From: Candidatus Thalassolituus haligoni
GTDB taxonomy: Bacteria; Pseudomonadota; Gammaproteobacteria; Pseudomonadales; Oceanobacteraceae
Length of the DNA: 64,000 nucleotides
Assembly: GCF_041222825.1 (NCBI RefSeq)
Contig: NZ_CP139482.1
Span: 1,209,001-1,273,000, forward strand
Direction of reading: 5' to 3'
Part shown: positions 26,595 to 36,441 of the stretch, piece after piece
Layout of the letters: every line of letters begins with the position of its first letter
How positions within the stretch are numbered: the stretch's first letter is position 1
Notes under the pieces: model-generated
What the model was told of the DNA's origin: nothing
Database searches by the model: none
The model's input: only the letters and a program-made list of their open reading frames with translations
Made by a program: the position numbers and the translations under genes

Positions 26595-26962
26595 GGGAGC
26601 GCTCGCAGAGACGAAAAAGCGTGTAGACGAAATCAGGCGCGGAAATTGAGCATTATATGGTGTTGAGGTCAAGTATTTTGCCTTCCACTTTGGCCGTATA
26701 TCCCGGTCAAATGTGTCAATAGGACTATTTGCTTAAGCTATAGTTGATATAAGTTTCAGAAATACTACTGGTTTCAGTAGCTTGGAGACCCTGTTTGGAG
26801 GTTGCCAGTAATTCGCCTTGATCTGGCACAGTTGAAAGAGTTAGTCCTTTTAAAGTAGTCTTATCCGGTTTTTCCCCGTTATAAACATGGGTTATGCCGG
26901 TGAATATTGGTGGGGAAATACTCGCTGTTCGTAAAAATTATTACTAAAAAGGAGCCGCTTGC
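26595..26962. other. Divergent dusC-oadG intergenic region
   Basis: This 368-bp AT-rich gap carries promoters for dusC and the oad operon. A small hairpin, CTACTG-GTTT-CAGTAG (26765-26780), lies upstream of oadG. No gene is seen. Confidence 0.5.
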
Positions 26963-27214
26963 ATGTCTGAGCCAGGACTCGTCACGCAAGGTTTGGAATT
27001 GATGGTTTTTGGTATGGGTACGGTATTTGTCTTCTTGACGATGCTGGTATTCGTTACCGGATTCATGTCCAAGCTGGTAAACAAGTATGCTCCAGAGGAA
27101 GTGATCGTGCCGGTAGCGGCAAAAAAGAAACGGTCTCAACCTCAGGGAGTAGATCCGCAACTGTTGAAAGTACTTTCAGCTGCGGTCAAGGAACATCGTG
27201 CGCGCCAAAAGTAG
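26963..27214 (+). CDS. oadG: Oxaloacetate decarboxylase gamma chain
   Basis: The small membrane subunit that anchors the alpha subunit to the beta subunit of the sodium-pumping oxaloacetate decarboxylase. The 83-residue product has one transmembrane helix (GLELMVFGMGTVFVFLTMLVF) with the family GMGTVFVFL motif, then a hydrophilic, lysine-rich tail ending HRARQK. It starts an operon in the usual order gamma, alpha, beta, with an AAGGAG ribosome-binding site. Confidence 0.93.
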   Translation: MSEPGLVTQGLELMVFGMGTVFVFLTMLVFVTGFMSKLVNKYAPEEVIVPVAAKKKRSQPQGVDPQLLKVLSAAVKEHRARQK

Positions 27215-27273
27215 CGCACGAATCATAATAACCAAAACGTTAACAACGTTATCGGAAGAAAAGGCCATCATCC

Positions 27274-29043
27274 ATGACCGATTCTAAAAAACTCGGAATC
27301 ACCGACGTCGTATTACGCGACGCGCACCAATCCATTCTGGCAACTCGCATGCGTATCGACGATATGCTGCCGATTGCTGAAAAACTCGATCAGGTGGGTT
27401 ACTGGTCGCTGGAATCTTGGGGTGGTGCAACATTTGACTCCTGTATCCGTTTCCTGGGAGAAGACCCCTGGGATCGTATTCGCGAATTCAAGAAGGCTAT
27501 GCCCAAAACGCCACATCAGATGCTGCTACGTGGCCAGAACCTGCTGGGTTATCGTCATTATGCAGATGATGTGGTGGAGAAGTTTGTTGAGCGTGCAGCG
27601 ACCAACGGTGTGGATGTATTCCGTGTCTTTGATGCGATGAATGACCCACGCAATCTGGAAACAGCACTCAAGGCCGTTAAAAAGCAGGGTAAGCACGCAC
27701 AGGGCACCTTGTCGTACACGACCAGCCCGGTGCATACCATGGAATCATGGGTCAGCCTTGCCAAAAAAATTGAGGACATGGGGGCAGACTCCATCGCCAT
27801 CAAGGATATGGCCGGTGTGCTGACGCCTTATGTGGCTTTTGAGCTGGTGAGCAAATTGAAGGCCCAGACGGATCTGGAAGTTCAGTTACACGCTCATGCC
27901 ACTTCGGGGTTGTCTGACATGACGATCCTGAAAGCGGTTGAAGCGGGTATTGACCGTGTTGATACTGCCATCTCCTCAATGTCCATGACCTATGGTCATA
28001 CCGCAACAGAATCCGTTGTCGCTGCCTTGGCAGGAACCGAGCGCGATACCGGTATCGACCTGCTGTTGCTGGAAGAAATTGCCGCTTATTTCCGGGCTGT
28101 CCGTAAAAAATACTCGAAGTTTGAAGGTGCGCTCAAGGGCACCGATTCCCGTATTTTGGTGGCTCAGGTTCCCGGCGGCATGCTGACCAATATGGAAAAC
28201 CAGCTGCGTGAACAAGGTGCTTCCGACAAGTTCGATGAAGTACTGGCTGAAATTCCACGGGTGCGTGAAGACCTCGGCTTTATTCCTCTGGTGACACCAA
28301 CGTCCCAGATTGTCGGAACCCAGGCTGTTTTGAACGTGTTGACGGGTGAGCGTTACAAGTCAATCTCGAAAGAAACCCAGGGCATCCTGAAAGGTGAGTA
28401 CGGTGCTGCTCCTGCACCGATGAACGCCGAATTGCAAGCCAGAGTTCTGGATGGCAAGGAAGTGATTACCTGTCGGCCTGCGGATCTGATCGAAAACGAA
28501 ATGGACAAGGTGATTGCCAATGTCGACAAGCTGGCGGCTGAAAAAGGCATTACGCTGGCAGCAGACAAGATTGATGACGCCCTGACCTATGCCATGTTCC
28601 CGCAGATTGCTCCGAAATTCCTGGAAAATCGCGGCAATCCCGATGCATTCGAACCTGCTCCGAAAGGCGACGCTGAAGATACCTTCACCATTTCCGTTGA
28701 TGGTAACGATTATGTGGTGAAAGTGGACGATGGCGGTGACGTTACGCATCTGGCTTCTGTCAACGGTGCTCCGCTGAGCATGGGCGGTTCTTCGACAGCA
28801 GCTGGCGGTGAGGTAGCGGCGGCGGGTGATGGTGATCCGGTGTGTGCTCCTTTGGCTGGTAACGTCTGGAAAGTACTGGTTGAAACTGGCGATCAGGTTG
28901 AAGAAGGCGATGTTGTCGTGATTCTAGAAGCCATGAAGATGGAAACCGAAATACGTGCTCCACGCACGGGTACGGTAACCGGCGTCTCAGCCAAAGAAGG
29001 TGTGTCAGTGAAAGTGGGCGACACTCTGTACAACCTCGCGTAA
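27274..29043 (+). CDS. oadA: Oxaloacetate decarboxylase alpha subunit (biotin carboxyltransferase)
   Basis: Transfers the carboxyl group of oxaloacetate to its own biotin, giving pyruvate. The 589-residue product has an N-terminal carboxyltransferase barrel with metal ligands in LRDAHQSI and QLHAHATSG, the carboxylated Lys in AIKDMAG, a PYC_OADA domain, an alanine/glycine linker and a C-terminal biotinyl domain with EAMKMETEI (biotin-Lys). Length is normal for the enterobacterial/Vibrio type. Confidence 0.97.
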   Translation: MTDSKKLGITDVVLRDAHQSILATRMRIDDMLPIAEKLDQVGYWSLESWGGATFDSCIRFLGEDPWDRIREFKKAMPKTPHQMLLRGQNLLGYRHYADDVVEKFVERAATNGVDVFRVFDAMNDPRNLETALKAVKKQGKHAQGTLSYTTSPVHTMESWVSLAKKIEDMGADSIAIKDMAGVLTPYVAFELVSKLKAQTDLEVQLHAHATSGLSDMTILKAVEAGIDRVDTAISSMSMTYGHTATESVVAALAGTERDTGIDLLLLEEIAAYFRAVRKKYSKFEGALKGTDSRILVAQVPGGMLTNMENQLREQGASDKFDEVLAEIPRVREDLGFIPLVTPTSQIVGTQAVLNVLTGERYKSISKETQGILKGEYGAAPAPMNAELQARVLDGKEVITCRPADLIENEMDKVIANVDKLAAEKGITLAADKIDDALTYAMFPQIAPKFLENRGNPDAFEPAPKGDAEDTFTISVDGNDYVVKVDDGGDVTHLASVNGAPLSMGGSSTAAGGEVAAAGDGDPVCAPLAGNVWKVLVETGDQVEEGDVVVILEAMKMETEIRAPRTGTVTGVSAKEGVSVKVGDTLYNLA

Positions 29044-29058
29044 GGAAGGAGTGCCTGA

Positions 29059-30234
29059 ATGGAAAGCCTGATTAACCTGTGGCATGACAGCGGCTTGTAC
29101 CAAATGGAAACCGGTCAGGGTGCAATGATCCTGATTGGCTGTTTGTTGCTGTTTCTGGCCATACACCCAAAGTTTCAGTTTGAACCACTGCTGTTGCTGC
29201 CTATCGCAGTAGGTACCATTTTCGTCAATATTCCCGGTGCCGGTTTTTATGCCGGTCCGGTATTTGATGCCCATGGACACCTCGATTCACCTGCTGGATT
29301 GCTGTACTACATTTACCATGCCGGGATTGAAACCGGACTGTTTCCGTTGCTGATCTTTATGGGCGTGGGCGCTATGACGGATTTTGGTCCGTTGCTGGCT
29401 AACCCGAAAACCCTGTTGCTCGGCGCAGCGGCGCAGTTTGGTATTTTCGGCACTCTGTTTGGTGCCGCTTTCTTTACTGACATCGGTGTGATGGATTTCA
29501 CCATGCAGCAAGCCTCCGCCATCGGGATTATTGGTGGTGCAGATGGTCCGACTTCGATCTTTATTGCATCGAAGCTGGCACCAGAACTGCTGGGTGCAAT
29601 TGCAGTCGCGGCATATTCCTATATGGCACTGGTGCCGATGATCCAGCCGCCGATTATGAAAGCACTGACGTCCGTTGAAGAGCGCAAGATCCAGATGGTG
29701 CAATTGCGTACCGTCAGCAAGGCCGAGAAGATTATCTTCCCGATTACTTTGTTGGTGCTGGTTGCTCTGTTGCTGCCTTCTGCTGCACCGCTGCTGGGGA
29801 TGTTCTGCTTCGGTAACCTGATGAAGGAATCCGGTGTGGTCGATCGTCTGAGTGATACTGCCCAGAACGCATTGATCAACGTGGTGACTATTTTCCTCGG
29901 GCTGGGTGTCGGGTCGAAAATGAGTTCAGACAAGTTCCTGAACTTTGACACCCTGAGCATTCTGATTCTGGGCATGTTGGCCTTTTGTGTTGGTACGGCA
30001 GCGGGTGTACTGATGGCCAAAGTCATGAACAAGTTATCGAAAGATCCGATCAACCCCCTGATTGGCTCTGCGGGCGTATCCGCTGTACCTATGGCTGCGC
30101 GAGTGTCCAACAAAGTCGGCCTGGATGCCAACCCTCAGAACTTCCTGTTGATGCATGCCATGGGCCCCAACGTTGCCGGTGTTATCGGTTCTGCGGTGGC
30201 TGCTGGTGTGATGATCAGTTACTTTGGTGCTTAA
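29059..30234 (+). CDS. oadB: Oxaloacetate decarboxylase beta subunit (Na+ pump)
   Basis: The integral membrane subunit that decarboxylates carboxybiotin and exports sodium. The 391-residue product has nine or so membrane segments, the [17 protein letters not shown] motif with its key Asp, [12 protein letters not shown], and [18 protein letters not shown]. It follows oadA by 15 bp. Together with oadG and oadA it forms a complete primary sodium pump, typical of marine gammaproteobacteria. Confidence 0.97.
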   Translation: MESLINLWHDSGLYQMETGQGAMILIGCLLLFLAIHPKFQFEPLLLLPIAVGTIFVNIPGAGFYAGPVFDAHGHLDSPAGLLYYIYHAGIETGLFPLLIFMGVGAMTDFGPLLANPKTLLLGAAAQFGIFGTLFGAAFFTDIGVMDFTMQQASAIGIIGGADGPTSIFIASKLAPELLGAIAVAAYSYMALVPMIQPPIMKALTSVEERKIQMVQLRTVSKAEKIIFPITLLVLVALLLPSAAPLLGMFCFGNLMKESGVVDRLSDTAQNALINVVTIFLGLGVGSKMSSDKFLNFDTLSILILGMLAFCVGTAAGVLMAKVMNKLSKDPINPLIGSAGVSAVPMAARVSNKVGLDANPQNFLLMHAMGPNVAGVIGSAVAAGVMISYFGA

Positions 30235-30263
30235 CAGACCAGCGTTATGTTGATGTGTTTACA

Positions 30264-30301
30264 CCCATAAAAAACGGCGCTTCGGCGCCGTTTTTTATGG
30301 G
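30264..30301. terminator. Strong bidirectional terminator between oadB and the pilin operon
   Basis: A perfect 17-bp stem, with 5' arm 30264-30280 and 3' arm 30285-30301, surrounds a stable TTCG loop (30281-30284). Both strands give a GC-rich hairpin followed by a T-run, so it can end the rightward oad transcript and the leftward pil transcript. Confidence 0.93.
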
Positions 30302-30379
30302 TGGTGGATAACCGCTTACATGGTCTTGCATGGCAGTGGTACAAAATCCCTGCCATGCAGTCTTTTAGTACCCTTGGGG

Positions 30380-30805
30380 TCAATACCAGCAGATATCATT
30401 GGTGCCTTTCAAGCTGTTATAGGTTTCCAGGCCTTTGTTGCCAGCCTCGTTATAGGTCAGGATGCCACAGGCCCAGTCAGTCTGGCTAGCAGTGGGAGTC
30501 GCTTTTAATGTGTAGGTGTGAGTGCCCAGGGTTGAGCTGATGCTATAGCTATCACTGACGTCGTCGATGCAGCTGTTTTTTAGCGTAGCACCGCTGTATT
30601 TGGTGGCCGCTGCATACCGCTTTTCCAGTGTCTGGGATATTTCCAGTAAACAGGAGGTGGCGGCATTTCGGTTGGTCTTGATCACGTAATTGCGGTAACT
30701 CGGAATGCCGATAGCAAACAGGATGCCAATAATCGCGATGGTCACCATCAGCTCGATCAGAGTGACGCCCCGCGCAGCGCAGCGTCGTGGACTCAGGTTA
30801 TTCAT
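30380..30805 (-). CDS. pilE: Type IV minor pilin PilE
   Basis: A 141-residue type IV prepilin: leader MNNLSPRRCAARG, then the cleavage and N-methylation motif G/VTLIELMVTIAIIGILF with Glu5. The globular part has paired cysteines (SCLLEIS, NSCIDD, ACGIL, ICWY). Position, right after a PilY1-like gene, and size fit PilE of the minor pilin operon. The ATG at 30805 has a GGAGGGAA site and overlaps the pilY1 end by eight bases. A frame extension to 31090 is within pilY1 and not used. Confidence 0.92.
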   Translation of the reverse strand: MNNLSPRRCAARGVTLIELMVTIAIIGILFAIGIPSYRNYVIKTNRNAATSCLLEISQTLEKRYAAATKYSGATLKNSCIDDVSDSYSISSTLGTHTYTLKATPTASQTDWACGILTYNEAGNKGLETYNSLKGTNDICWY

Positions 30806-33590
30806 CAAGCAGTTCCCTCCAACCAGACCAGCCCTGGTCGCCAGTGGTAAATGTAAATGGGTTATCGAGCCCGAGATTGGTGATTGTCTCTCCGGTGGTC
30901 GTGCTCTGGGATATGTTTTCTTCGCTATGGCCTTGCAGGGTAGGTGTGCCACCAATGGAAATGACGGCGGGTGTGAATGCTTTGCCGGTGCCAATTTTGA
31001 CGTTGCTGCCATCCACCGATGCATCACGGTGCAAAACGTTGGTCGGAAACAGTCCAGTGTCGAGGGAATACAGATAATAGTAGGCATCACAGCTGGCTTC
31101 GGTATCTCGTTGCAGTGGCAAGAAGATCACGCTGGCGGCAATTTCTACCTGATCCGTAATGGTGACGTCGGATTCCAGTAGCTGAATATGTTCGTAGTTG
31201 GAGCTATGGTCGGTCTCTTTGGTGTAGGTGGTGCCGGCGTCGTTCCAAGAGCCGGATTCACCGATCATACTGATCCAGTCGGGTCGCCAACTGGTCTCGG
31301 AAGCGGGCAAGCGAAAGACTTTTAAGCGTTCTGTGGTTTGAGCCACCATGTAGTCCTCGCCTCTGAGAGTAGCCGACTGTAACCAGAGTACGTTTTTCTG
31401 CACCGTAGATGAGGTGCCTATGTTCCCTGTCAGCTTCCAGGACAAGCTGCCTTTCATCGAGCCACTGTCGATCAGCACTGCGCTATAGACGTTGCCCTGG
31501 TTATCGCCAAAAGAGACTTCAAGATTTTCCAAATTGCTGCTGCCGCTGACTGCGAAGTACTGGTAAGCCAGTGGTGCGGTGGTAGCCTTGCTGGTTTTAC
31601 TTGATAAATCGTAAACGGTTTTACTTGAGCCAGATGTCAGCTCCCTTACCACCAGATCGGTGTTATTGGTGATGTACATGGCGTATTGCTTGTTGTTGCT
31701 GGTGAAGGTTACCGGGCGATGAGGGTTGTCGCCGCTGCTTTCTTCCACCCAGAGCACGCTGTCCAGATCACCACCGGATGTTAGTTTCAAGGCATAGTGC
31801 ATGGCACCGCCTTTGGCAGAACCAACAATGATGTTATCGCCAATGGTTGCAATTTGTCCTTCCATTGTGTGCTGGGTATAAAAGGTTGTGTAGTCATCCA
31901 GGTCGGTAACCAATGGTCGGGGCATAAACCCCCATTTTAATTGTCCGCCAGTATTGACGTCGTCACTGCGGTCAACGGCGTAGATAAAACCGTCATCGGT
32001 CTGAAAAATCACCAGATCATCCAGAATGACGGGTTGGGTGGTGTAGGGTGCACCGATCCAGACGGAAGAATCCCGGTTGCCGAGGTAAGTACCACCAGCA
32101 TAGTCAGGTGTGATGGTGTAGCTTTTGATCTGAGCGGTACTCAATGTACCGAGTGTTCCAAAGGCGGCGTCATCCAGGTTTTTAAATTTCACCAGTGTGC
32201 CAGAAGCATCCGTTGACCAGAGGCGCTCTTCGCGCAGAGAGGTTGTCATTTTGTTGTTGGCATCCCAGGTGGCTGTGCTACTGGTGCCACTGGTGGTCAG
32301 TTTGAATGCCATCAAGTGGCCGGTAATACCGCTACCGCCTGTGACGGCATCTGAGGTGTCATCGGTCTGATAGGGGATATAGGTCAAGTCGCCGTAATTA
32401 GCGGAGCTAGTGACCGCTGGAGCCGCGAGGCTGTAGATGCCGTCGTTTGGTGTCACATCGACAGCGGCAGCCGTGTACAGGTCGGTGAACATTCCGGTGT
32501 CCTGATAGGCGTATTCTACTCCTGAGCTGTTGCCGACCTGGATGTTTGCCGCGAGTGCTTCGCCAATAAAGGCGGTTTGGGAATTTGCCTTGATCTCAAG
32601 TGTGCCATTGGCAACATAAATACCAGCGGCGATTTGCGCCTGGTCATTTATTGTCAGATCACCGTTGTGCACCCATATTTGCAGGCGTTCCGGATATTGC
32701 GTGGTATCACGGGCGCTGGCATTGCCATTCTCGCAACCGGCGACATTGATGCAGGAACCATTACCTTTGAAGGATGTACCATCATACAGGTGCAGTTTTA
32801 CGACTCCGCTGCCATCACCTGCTTTATCACCGTTTGTTTCTGTCATGGCAACCTTGATGGTCACTCGGTCAGTCAGGGTCATTTTATTGATATAGTAGGT
32901 ACCGGGTTCAAAGTAGACCACGTCGGTGTTAGATATATTCAGATAGCTGATGCGGTAGGGAAGTTCAGGTATTGTGGGGTCAGGATCGACGTAATAGTTA
33001 AAGTACATTTCTCCTTTGCTGCCTGTTCCTCCTTCTATTTCCTGCCATTCACTGCCCGAGCGATTATCGAATGTTGCGGTGTAGGTATTGCCACTTTTCT
33101 GGATGCTGAGAAGAAAGTTGCCCAGATCGCTATCAGCAGTGTTGTAGCCAATATCGGTGGTACAAGGAGAGCTACCATTAACACAAAATAGCTTTTGACT
33201 ACTATTGTAGCGATACCAGTTGCTGGGATATTGAAAGGTATCGCCATCGTTTTTATATCTGAAAATGGCAGAACTGGATGTTGTTAAAAAAGTGGGCAGG
33301 GTCAGAGGATCCAGCGTTGTATCACTGGCTGTTAGCCCACAATCTGTTTTAGTCGGGTCTCCCTGGTAGAGATTACTGCTGCCTACGTTGACCGTTGAAC
33401 TTCCAGAAAAGGTCACCTGGCAAGTTTTTGAATCCCCGCTGCTGCCTATGCTGACGGTTCCGTCTTCCAGCACAGCAAAGGCACCGGCCTCCAGCGAGGT
33501 CGATGTGACCGGATCACAGGCACCCGCCAGGGTCTGGTGAGTAAATGCAGCCAGTACAATCAGATGAGCAAGATATCGAAGCGGTTTCAT
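30798..33590 (-). CDS. pilY1: PilY1-like pilus tip protein with MshQ-like N-terminal region
   Basis: A 930-residue exported protein (signal peptide ending LAAFTHQTLA-G). The C-terminal half, about 413-913, matches the PilY1 beta-propeller: TQPVILDDLVIFQTDDGFIYAVD, WGFMPRPL, SDVTITDQVEIAAS...YLYSLDTG and a final GWRELLDE. The N-terminal half lacks the von Willebrand domain usual in PilY1. Residues about 200-365 resemble the DUF6701/MshQ type: FEPGTYYINKMTL, LQIWVHNGDLTINDQAQI, IYVANGTLEIKANSQTAFIGEALAANIQVGN. No DxDxDxxxD calcium loop was found. The ATG at 33590 has an AGGAGGT site. It lies in the standard place between pilX and pilE. Confidence 0.8.
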   Translation of the reverse strand: MKPLRYLAHLIVLAAFTHQTLAGACDPVTSTSLEAGAFAVLEDGTVSIGSSGDSKTCQVTFSGSSTVNVGSSNLYQGDPTKTDCGLTASDTTLDPLTLPTFLTTSSSAIFRYKNDGDTFQYPSNWYRYNSSQKLFCVNGSSPCTTDIGYNTADSDLGNFLLSIQKSGNTYTATFDNRSGSEWQEIEGGTGSKGEMYFNYYVDPDPTIPELPYRISYLNISNTDVVYFEPGTYYINKMTLTDRVTIKVAMTETNGDKAGDGSGVVKLHLYDGTSFKGNGSCINVAGCENGNASARDTTQYPERLQIWVHNGDLTINDQAQIAAGIYVANGTLEIKANSQTAFIGEALAANIQVGNSSGVEYAYQDTGMFTDLYTAAAVDVTPNDGIYSLAAPAVTSSANYGDLTYIPYQTDDTSDAVTGGSGITGHLMAFKLTTSGTSSTATWDANNKMTTSLREERLWSTDASGTLVKFKNLDDAAFGTLGTLSTAQIKSYTITPDYAGGTYLGNRDSSVWIGAPYTTQPVILDDLVIFQTDDGFIYAVDRSDDVNTGGQLKWGFMPRPLVTDLDDYTTFYTQHTMEGQIATIGDNIIVGSAKGGAMHYALKLTSGGDLDSVLWVEESSGDNPHRPVTFTSNNKQYAMYITNNTDLVVRELTSGSSKTVYDLSSKTSKATTAPLAYQYFAVSGSSNLENLEVSFGDNQGNVYSAVLIDSGSMKGSLSWKLTGNIGTSSTVQKNVLWLQSATLRGEDYMVAQTTERLKVFRLPASETSWRPDWISMIGESGSWNDAGTTYTKETDHSSNYEHIQLLESDVTITDQVEIAASVIFLPLQRDTEASCDAYYYLYSLDTGLFPTNVLHRDASVDGSNVKIGTGKAFTPAVISIGGTPTLQGHSEENISQSTTTGETITNLGLDNPFTFTTGDQGWSGWRELLDE

Positions 33591-33601
33591 CAATAAACCT
33601 C

Positions 33602-34318
33602 CTAGTGCAAAACGCTGTATACGGCTTGTAAGCGCACGCGGGTGGTGGGTTGGGAGCCGTAGCCTGCAACGGTGATGGTAAAGCGGTCGGTCTGGCGCGC
33701 TGCACCAGTGCTGCCAAGGCTGTTGGAATAGCCCTCGGCATCGGCACTGGTGTAGCACAGGCTGGATGTGTCGGTGTCGTTGTCGTAGCCGATCATAAAG
33801 CGGGGTGACTTGGACAGCTTCAGAGCCGCCAGTGCGGTTTGAGTGTCACTGTTGTAGCTGTACAGACTGACGGAGTCGTCATCGTTCCATTTGGCACTTT
33901 TTGCCAGCCAGGGAGTGGAGGTGTCGCAGTTATCAGTTCCTTGCCCGCCACCGCTGCCGTCTGAAACCGTCAGGGTTTTGTACATGCCCTTGTTGACGCC
34001 GAAGGTGTCGGCAATCTTGTTTTGTTCTACCAGAGCGAGAACGTAGGCTTTGGCTTGATCCAGCGTATATTCTGCCGCCTGGAATGCCCGGTTACGATCT
34101 TCGTTGTTCGACGCCATACGAATTTCGAGAGTGGTTGATTGCACCGCCGAAATACCGGCAACGGTGAGTACCAGCAGGACAATAATGCTGACGATAAGCG
34201 CGGATCCGCTTTGGTGGGATGCGAGCGCTGTTGCTGTTGCTTGCTGCCGAAGGGCCACTGCCTTGTGGAATGACATGTTGCTATGCCTCTGTTGCTCTGG
34301 TCGGGTGTATTGCTTCAT
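33602..34318 (-). CDS. pilX: Minor pilin assembly protein PilX
   Basis: PilX is a minor pilin priming pilus assembly. The product has a hydrophobic N-terminal helix SGSALIVSIIVLLVLTVAGISAVQSTTLEIRMASN, with PilX-type sequence (small residue after the leader, Glu near residue 5 of the mature form not obvious) and NRAFQAAEYTLDQAKAYV. It is 238 aa from the ATG at 34318, which lies three bases after the pilW stop; an internal ATG at 34276 (224 aa) with weak AGAGG spacing is also possible and gives a more normal leader length. Last 40 residues are beta-rich. Confidence 0.82.
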   Translation of the reverse strand: MKQYTRPEQQRHSNMSFHKAVALRQQATATALASHQSGSALIVSIIVLLVLTVAGISAVQSTTLEIRMASNNEDRNRAFQAAEYTLDQAKAYVLALVEQNKIADTFGVNKGMYKTLTVSDGSGGGQGTDNCDTSTPWLAKSAKWNDDDSVSLYSYNSDTQTALAALKLSKSPRFMIGYDNDTDTSSLCYTSADAEGYSNSLGSTGAARQTDRFTITVAGYGSQPTTRVRLQAVYSVLH

Positions 34319-34321
34319 CTG

Positions 34322-35365
34322 TTACTGCAAGCGACCGCGAATCGCGACGACGAAACTGCTACTGCGGCGAATTTTTCGGTCTGTGGGGGTTATTTCTGTC
34401 AGGGTGCCGTCGGTCTCGCGCTGATAAAACTGATAAGGGGTCTTGGAGTCGGTGATGTTGTCTTCGAGGCTTTCGGCCAGCAGGCTGACGCGTACGCTAA
34501 TGACCTGATCCCACTTGCCTGCCGTGATAGCGGCGGCTGTTTTGTATTCATCGGGGTATCCGTCACTATTGGTGTCTATGGCGTACTCCAGTTGCATATC
34601 GGTAATGCCTTCGACTATTTCATGGGTTTCCGCGCTGCCTGCATCGGTGTTGCGTACAAACAGGGCGCTATTGCCGTCGTCGTTGGTTCCGACGTAATAA
34701 CTGGTAGTGCGTACCTTGATCACGGAGGCACCGGCAGAGTAGGCGTAAGGAAAATTCTTGGTGGCATTGCCTGGGGTGGTGCTGTTACCGGTGTTGTGTA
34801 CGGTGGTGCCATTGCTCTCGGTATAGTGTGTCACTTGAAAGATAGAGGCTGTCCGGCAATCGGTGATCACAACAATATCGCTGCCCCCGAAGGGTGCTGG
34901 ATCCATTACCGTGGTGCGCAGTACGGCAGAATTGTTATTCATGGTGCCTTCGAGCTTGGAGCCGGTGCCGTAGGAACCGCGAACCACCAACACATCGGTT
35001 CCTGTTTTGACGTCGGTAGAAATTTCCGTTGGCAGGTGGTTGCCATTGTCATAACCCTGCACGATGGTGCCGAACTGCTGGTCAAAATCCATGGCATCGT
35101 TGAGCATGTTATACATTGCATCAATACTGCTGAGGCAGGAATAGCCGGAACCCGCCATGCGAATCTCTCTGGACAGGTAGTCGTAAGAAATGCGGACATT
35201 TTCTTGTAATCGGGCCATGGCATCGTTGGTACGATAGACGCTCTGATTACTCTGGAATACCGAAAAAACGCCAGCAATAATCACTGCATCCAGTACCAGA
35301 ACGATCATTAACTCGACCAGTGAAAAGCCGCGGGATTTAGCGGACATTACCTTTCTATTGCTCAT
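34322..35365 (-). CDS. pilW: Minor pilin PilW
   Basis: A 347-residue prepilin-like protein. The cleavage motif is RG/FSLVELMIVLVLDAVIIAGVFSVF (Glu5 present), followed by RLQENVRISYDYLSREIRMAGSGYSC, the PilW-typical stretch. The globular domain is larger than in other minor pilins, as usual for PilW. The ATG overlaps the pilV stop (ATGA). Part of the six-gene operon fimT to pilE. Confidence 0.92.
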   Translation of the reverse strand: MSNRKVMSAKSRGFSLVELMIVLVLDAVIIAGVFSVFQSNQSVYRTNDAMARLQENVRISYDYLSREIRMAGSGYSCLSSIDAMYNMLNDAMDFDQQFGTIVQGYDNGNHLPTEISTDVKTGTDVLVVRGSYGTGSKLEGTMNNNSAVLRTTVMDPAPFGGSDIVVITDCRTASIFQVTHYTESNGTTVHNTGNSTTPGNATKNFPYAYSAGASVIKVRTTSYYVGTNDDGNSALFVRNTDAGSAETHEIVEGITDMQLEYAIDTNSDGYPDEYKTAAAITAGKWDQVISVRVSLLAESLEDNITDSKTPYQFYQRETDGTLTEITPTDRKIRRSSSFVVAIRGRLQ

Positions 35366-35859
35366 AAGACGGCAACCATGTTGATGCTGAGAGTACGGTC
35401 ATCTTCAATGTCGCCATCGTCGTCGAGATCCTCAGTAACAGAGTGGTCGTACCAGCTGATGGTGACGCCGCACATGGTGACTGCGGTAATCGCATCGGTA
35501 GAACAGGAGACAACGCCTTTGCCACTGGGGAGGGTGCGTGTGATTTCGCTTTGCCAGTCTTTCAGATCAGCCGCTGCCAGCCCGTCATCCGTTGTTGTGG
35601 CTGTCGCGGTATTGTAGTTATTGGTCGCAGCATATTTGCTGTTAGAGCGCAGGCGTTCGAACATGTCGTAGACCAGAATGCTGGCCTGCGAGCGTAGATA
35701 CGCCGCGTTATTTTCTTGCAGGGCACGGGTTTGTAAGCCCGCCAGGCCGAGCAAGCCGATCGAAACAATCACAATGGAGACCAGTACTTCAACCAGGCCA
35801 AAGCCGGACTGCCCTTGTGGTGCTTTTGCTGTTTGAGCGGAATGAGTTATTGGATACAT
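35362..35859 (-). CDS. pilV: Minor pilin PilV
   Basis: A 165-residue prepilin. Leader then G/FGLVEVLVSIVIVSIGLLGLAGLQ (Glu5) and the PilV-typical continuation TRALQENNAAYLRSQASILVYDMFERLRSN. The remainder has few cysteines. ATGA overlap with pilW shows tight coupling; fimT is upstream by 12 bp. Confidence 0.93.
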   Translation of the reverse strand: MYPITHSAQTAKAPQGQSGFGLVEVLVSIVIVSIGLLGLAGLQTRALQENNAAYLRSQASILVYDMFERLRSNSKYAATNNYNTATATTTDDGLAAADLKDWQSEITRTLPSGKGVVSCSTDAITAVTMCGVTISWYDHSVTEDLDDDGDIEDDRTLSINMVAVL

Positions 35860-35871
35860 GAAAGGTCTCCG

Positions 35872-36441
35872 TCAGCAGTCGCTTTTTTGGGTGGCGGTGA
35901 TGCTGGTGCGCCCACCAGACGCGATGCCGACTTCGCGGGCGTTAGTAGCGGCTGGTGCTTTGTCGGAGCAAATAACGACCTTACCAGGGTTGTTATTGAT
36001 ATTGCCGTCGGCCTTGTAGCGGATCGCTGCGGCAAATTCCGAATCCGGGTAGATATTGACGCTGGATGCGGCGTCTGCGTACTTGATGACTTCTTCGCTG
36101 CTATCCGCCGCCAGCGTGCCGCTGCCATCGGTGTCCTGAAAGGTGATCCAGCCATCGGCCCAGTTGCTGGAGTTGCAACTTGTCTGGTCTTTGCTGGGGC
36201 ATAGCACCACATTGGTATTGCGTTTGACCGCTTCGGTGCGGGCGAAAACCAGTGCGCCCATAAAACGGTTGGCTTCCGCAGTCAGTTCGGAGCGGCTCAG
36301 AAAGCTGCTGAGGGATGGTGCTGCTGCAAACATGATGATGCCGAATATAGCGATAGTGACCATCAGCTCGATCAGGGTAAAACCAGACAGGGGGCGGACG
36401 GGCGCCAACCGGATGGGCGGACGATATAAAGACAACAACAT
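35872..36441 (-). CDS. fimT: FimT/GspH-family minor pilin
   Basis: A 189-residue prepilin of the GspH/FimT group. It has SG/FTLIELMVTIAIFGIIMFAAAPSL with Glu5, then the conserved ANRFMGALVFARTEAVKRNTNVVLCPS and DGWITFQDTDGSGT. FimT in some gammaproteobacteria (Legionella, Xanthomonadaceae) binds DNA during uptake, but sequence alone does not separate that role from fimU. First gene of the minor pilin operon; its leader is long and rich in proline. Confidence 0.9.
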   Translation of the reverse strand: MLLSLYRPPIRLAPVRPLSGFTLIELMVTIAIFGIIMFAAAPSLSSFLSRSELTAEANRFMGALVFARTEAVKRNTNVVLCPSKDQTSCNSSNWADGWITFQDTDGSGTLAADSSEEVIKYADAASSVNIYPDSEFAAAIRYKADGNINNNPGKVVICSDKAPAATNAREVGIASGGRTSITATQKSDC

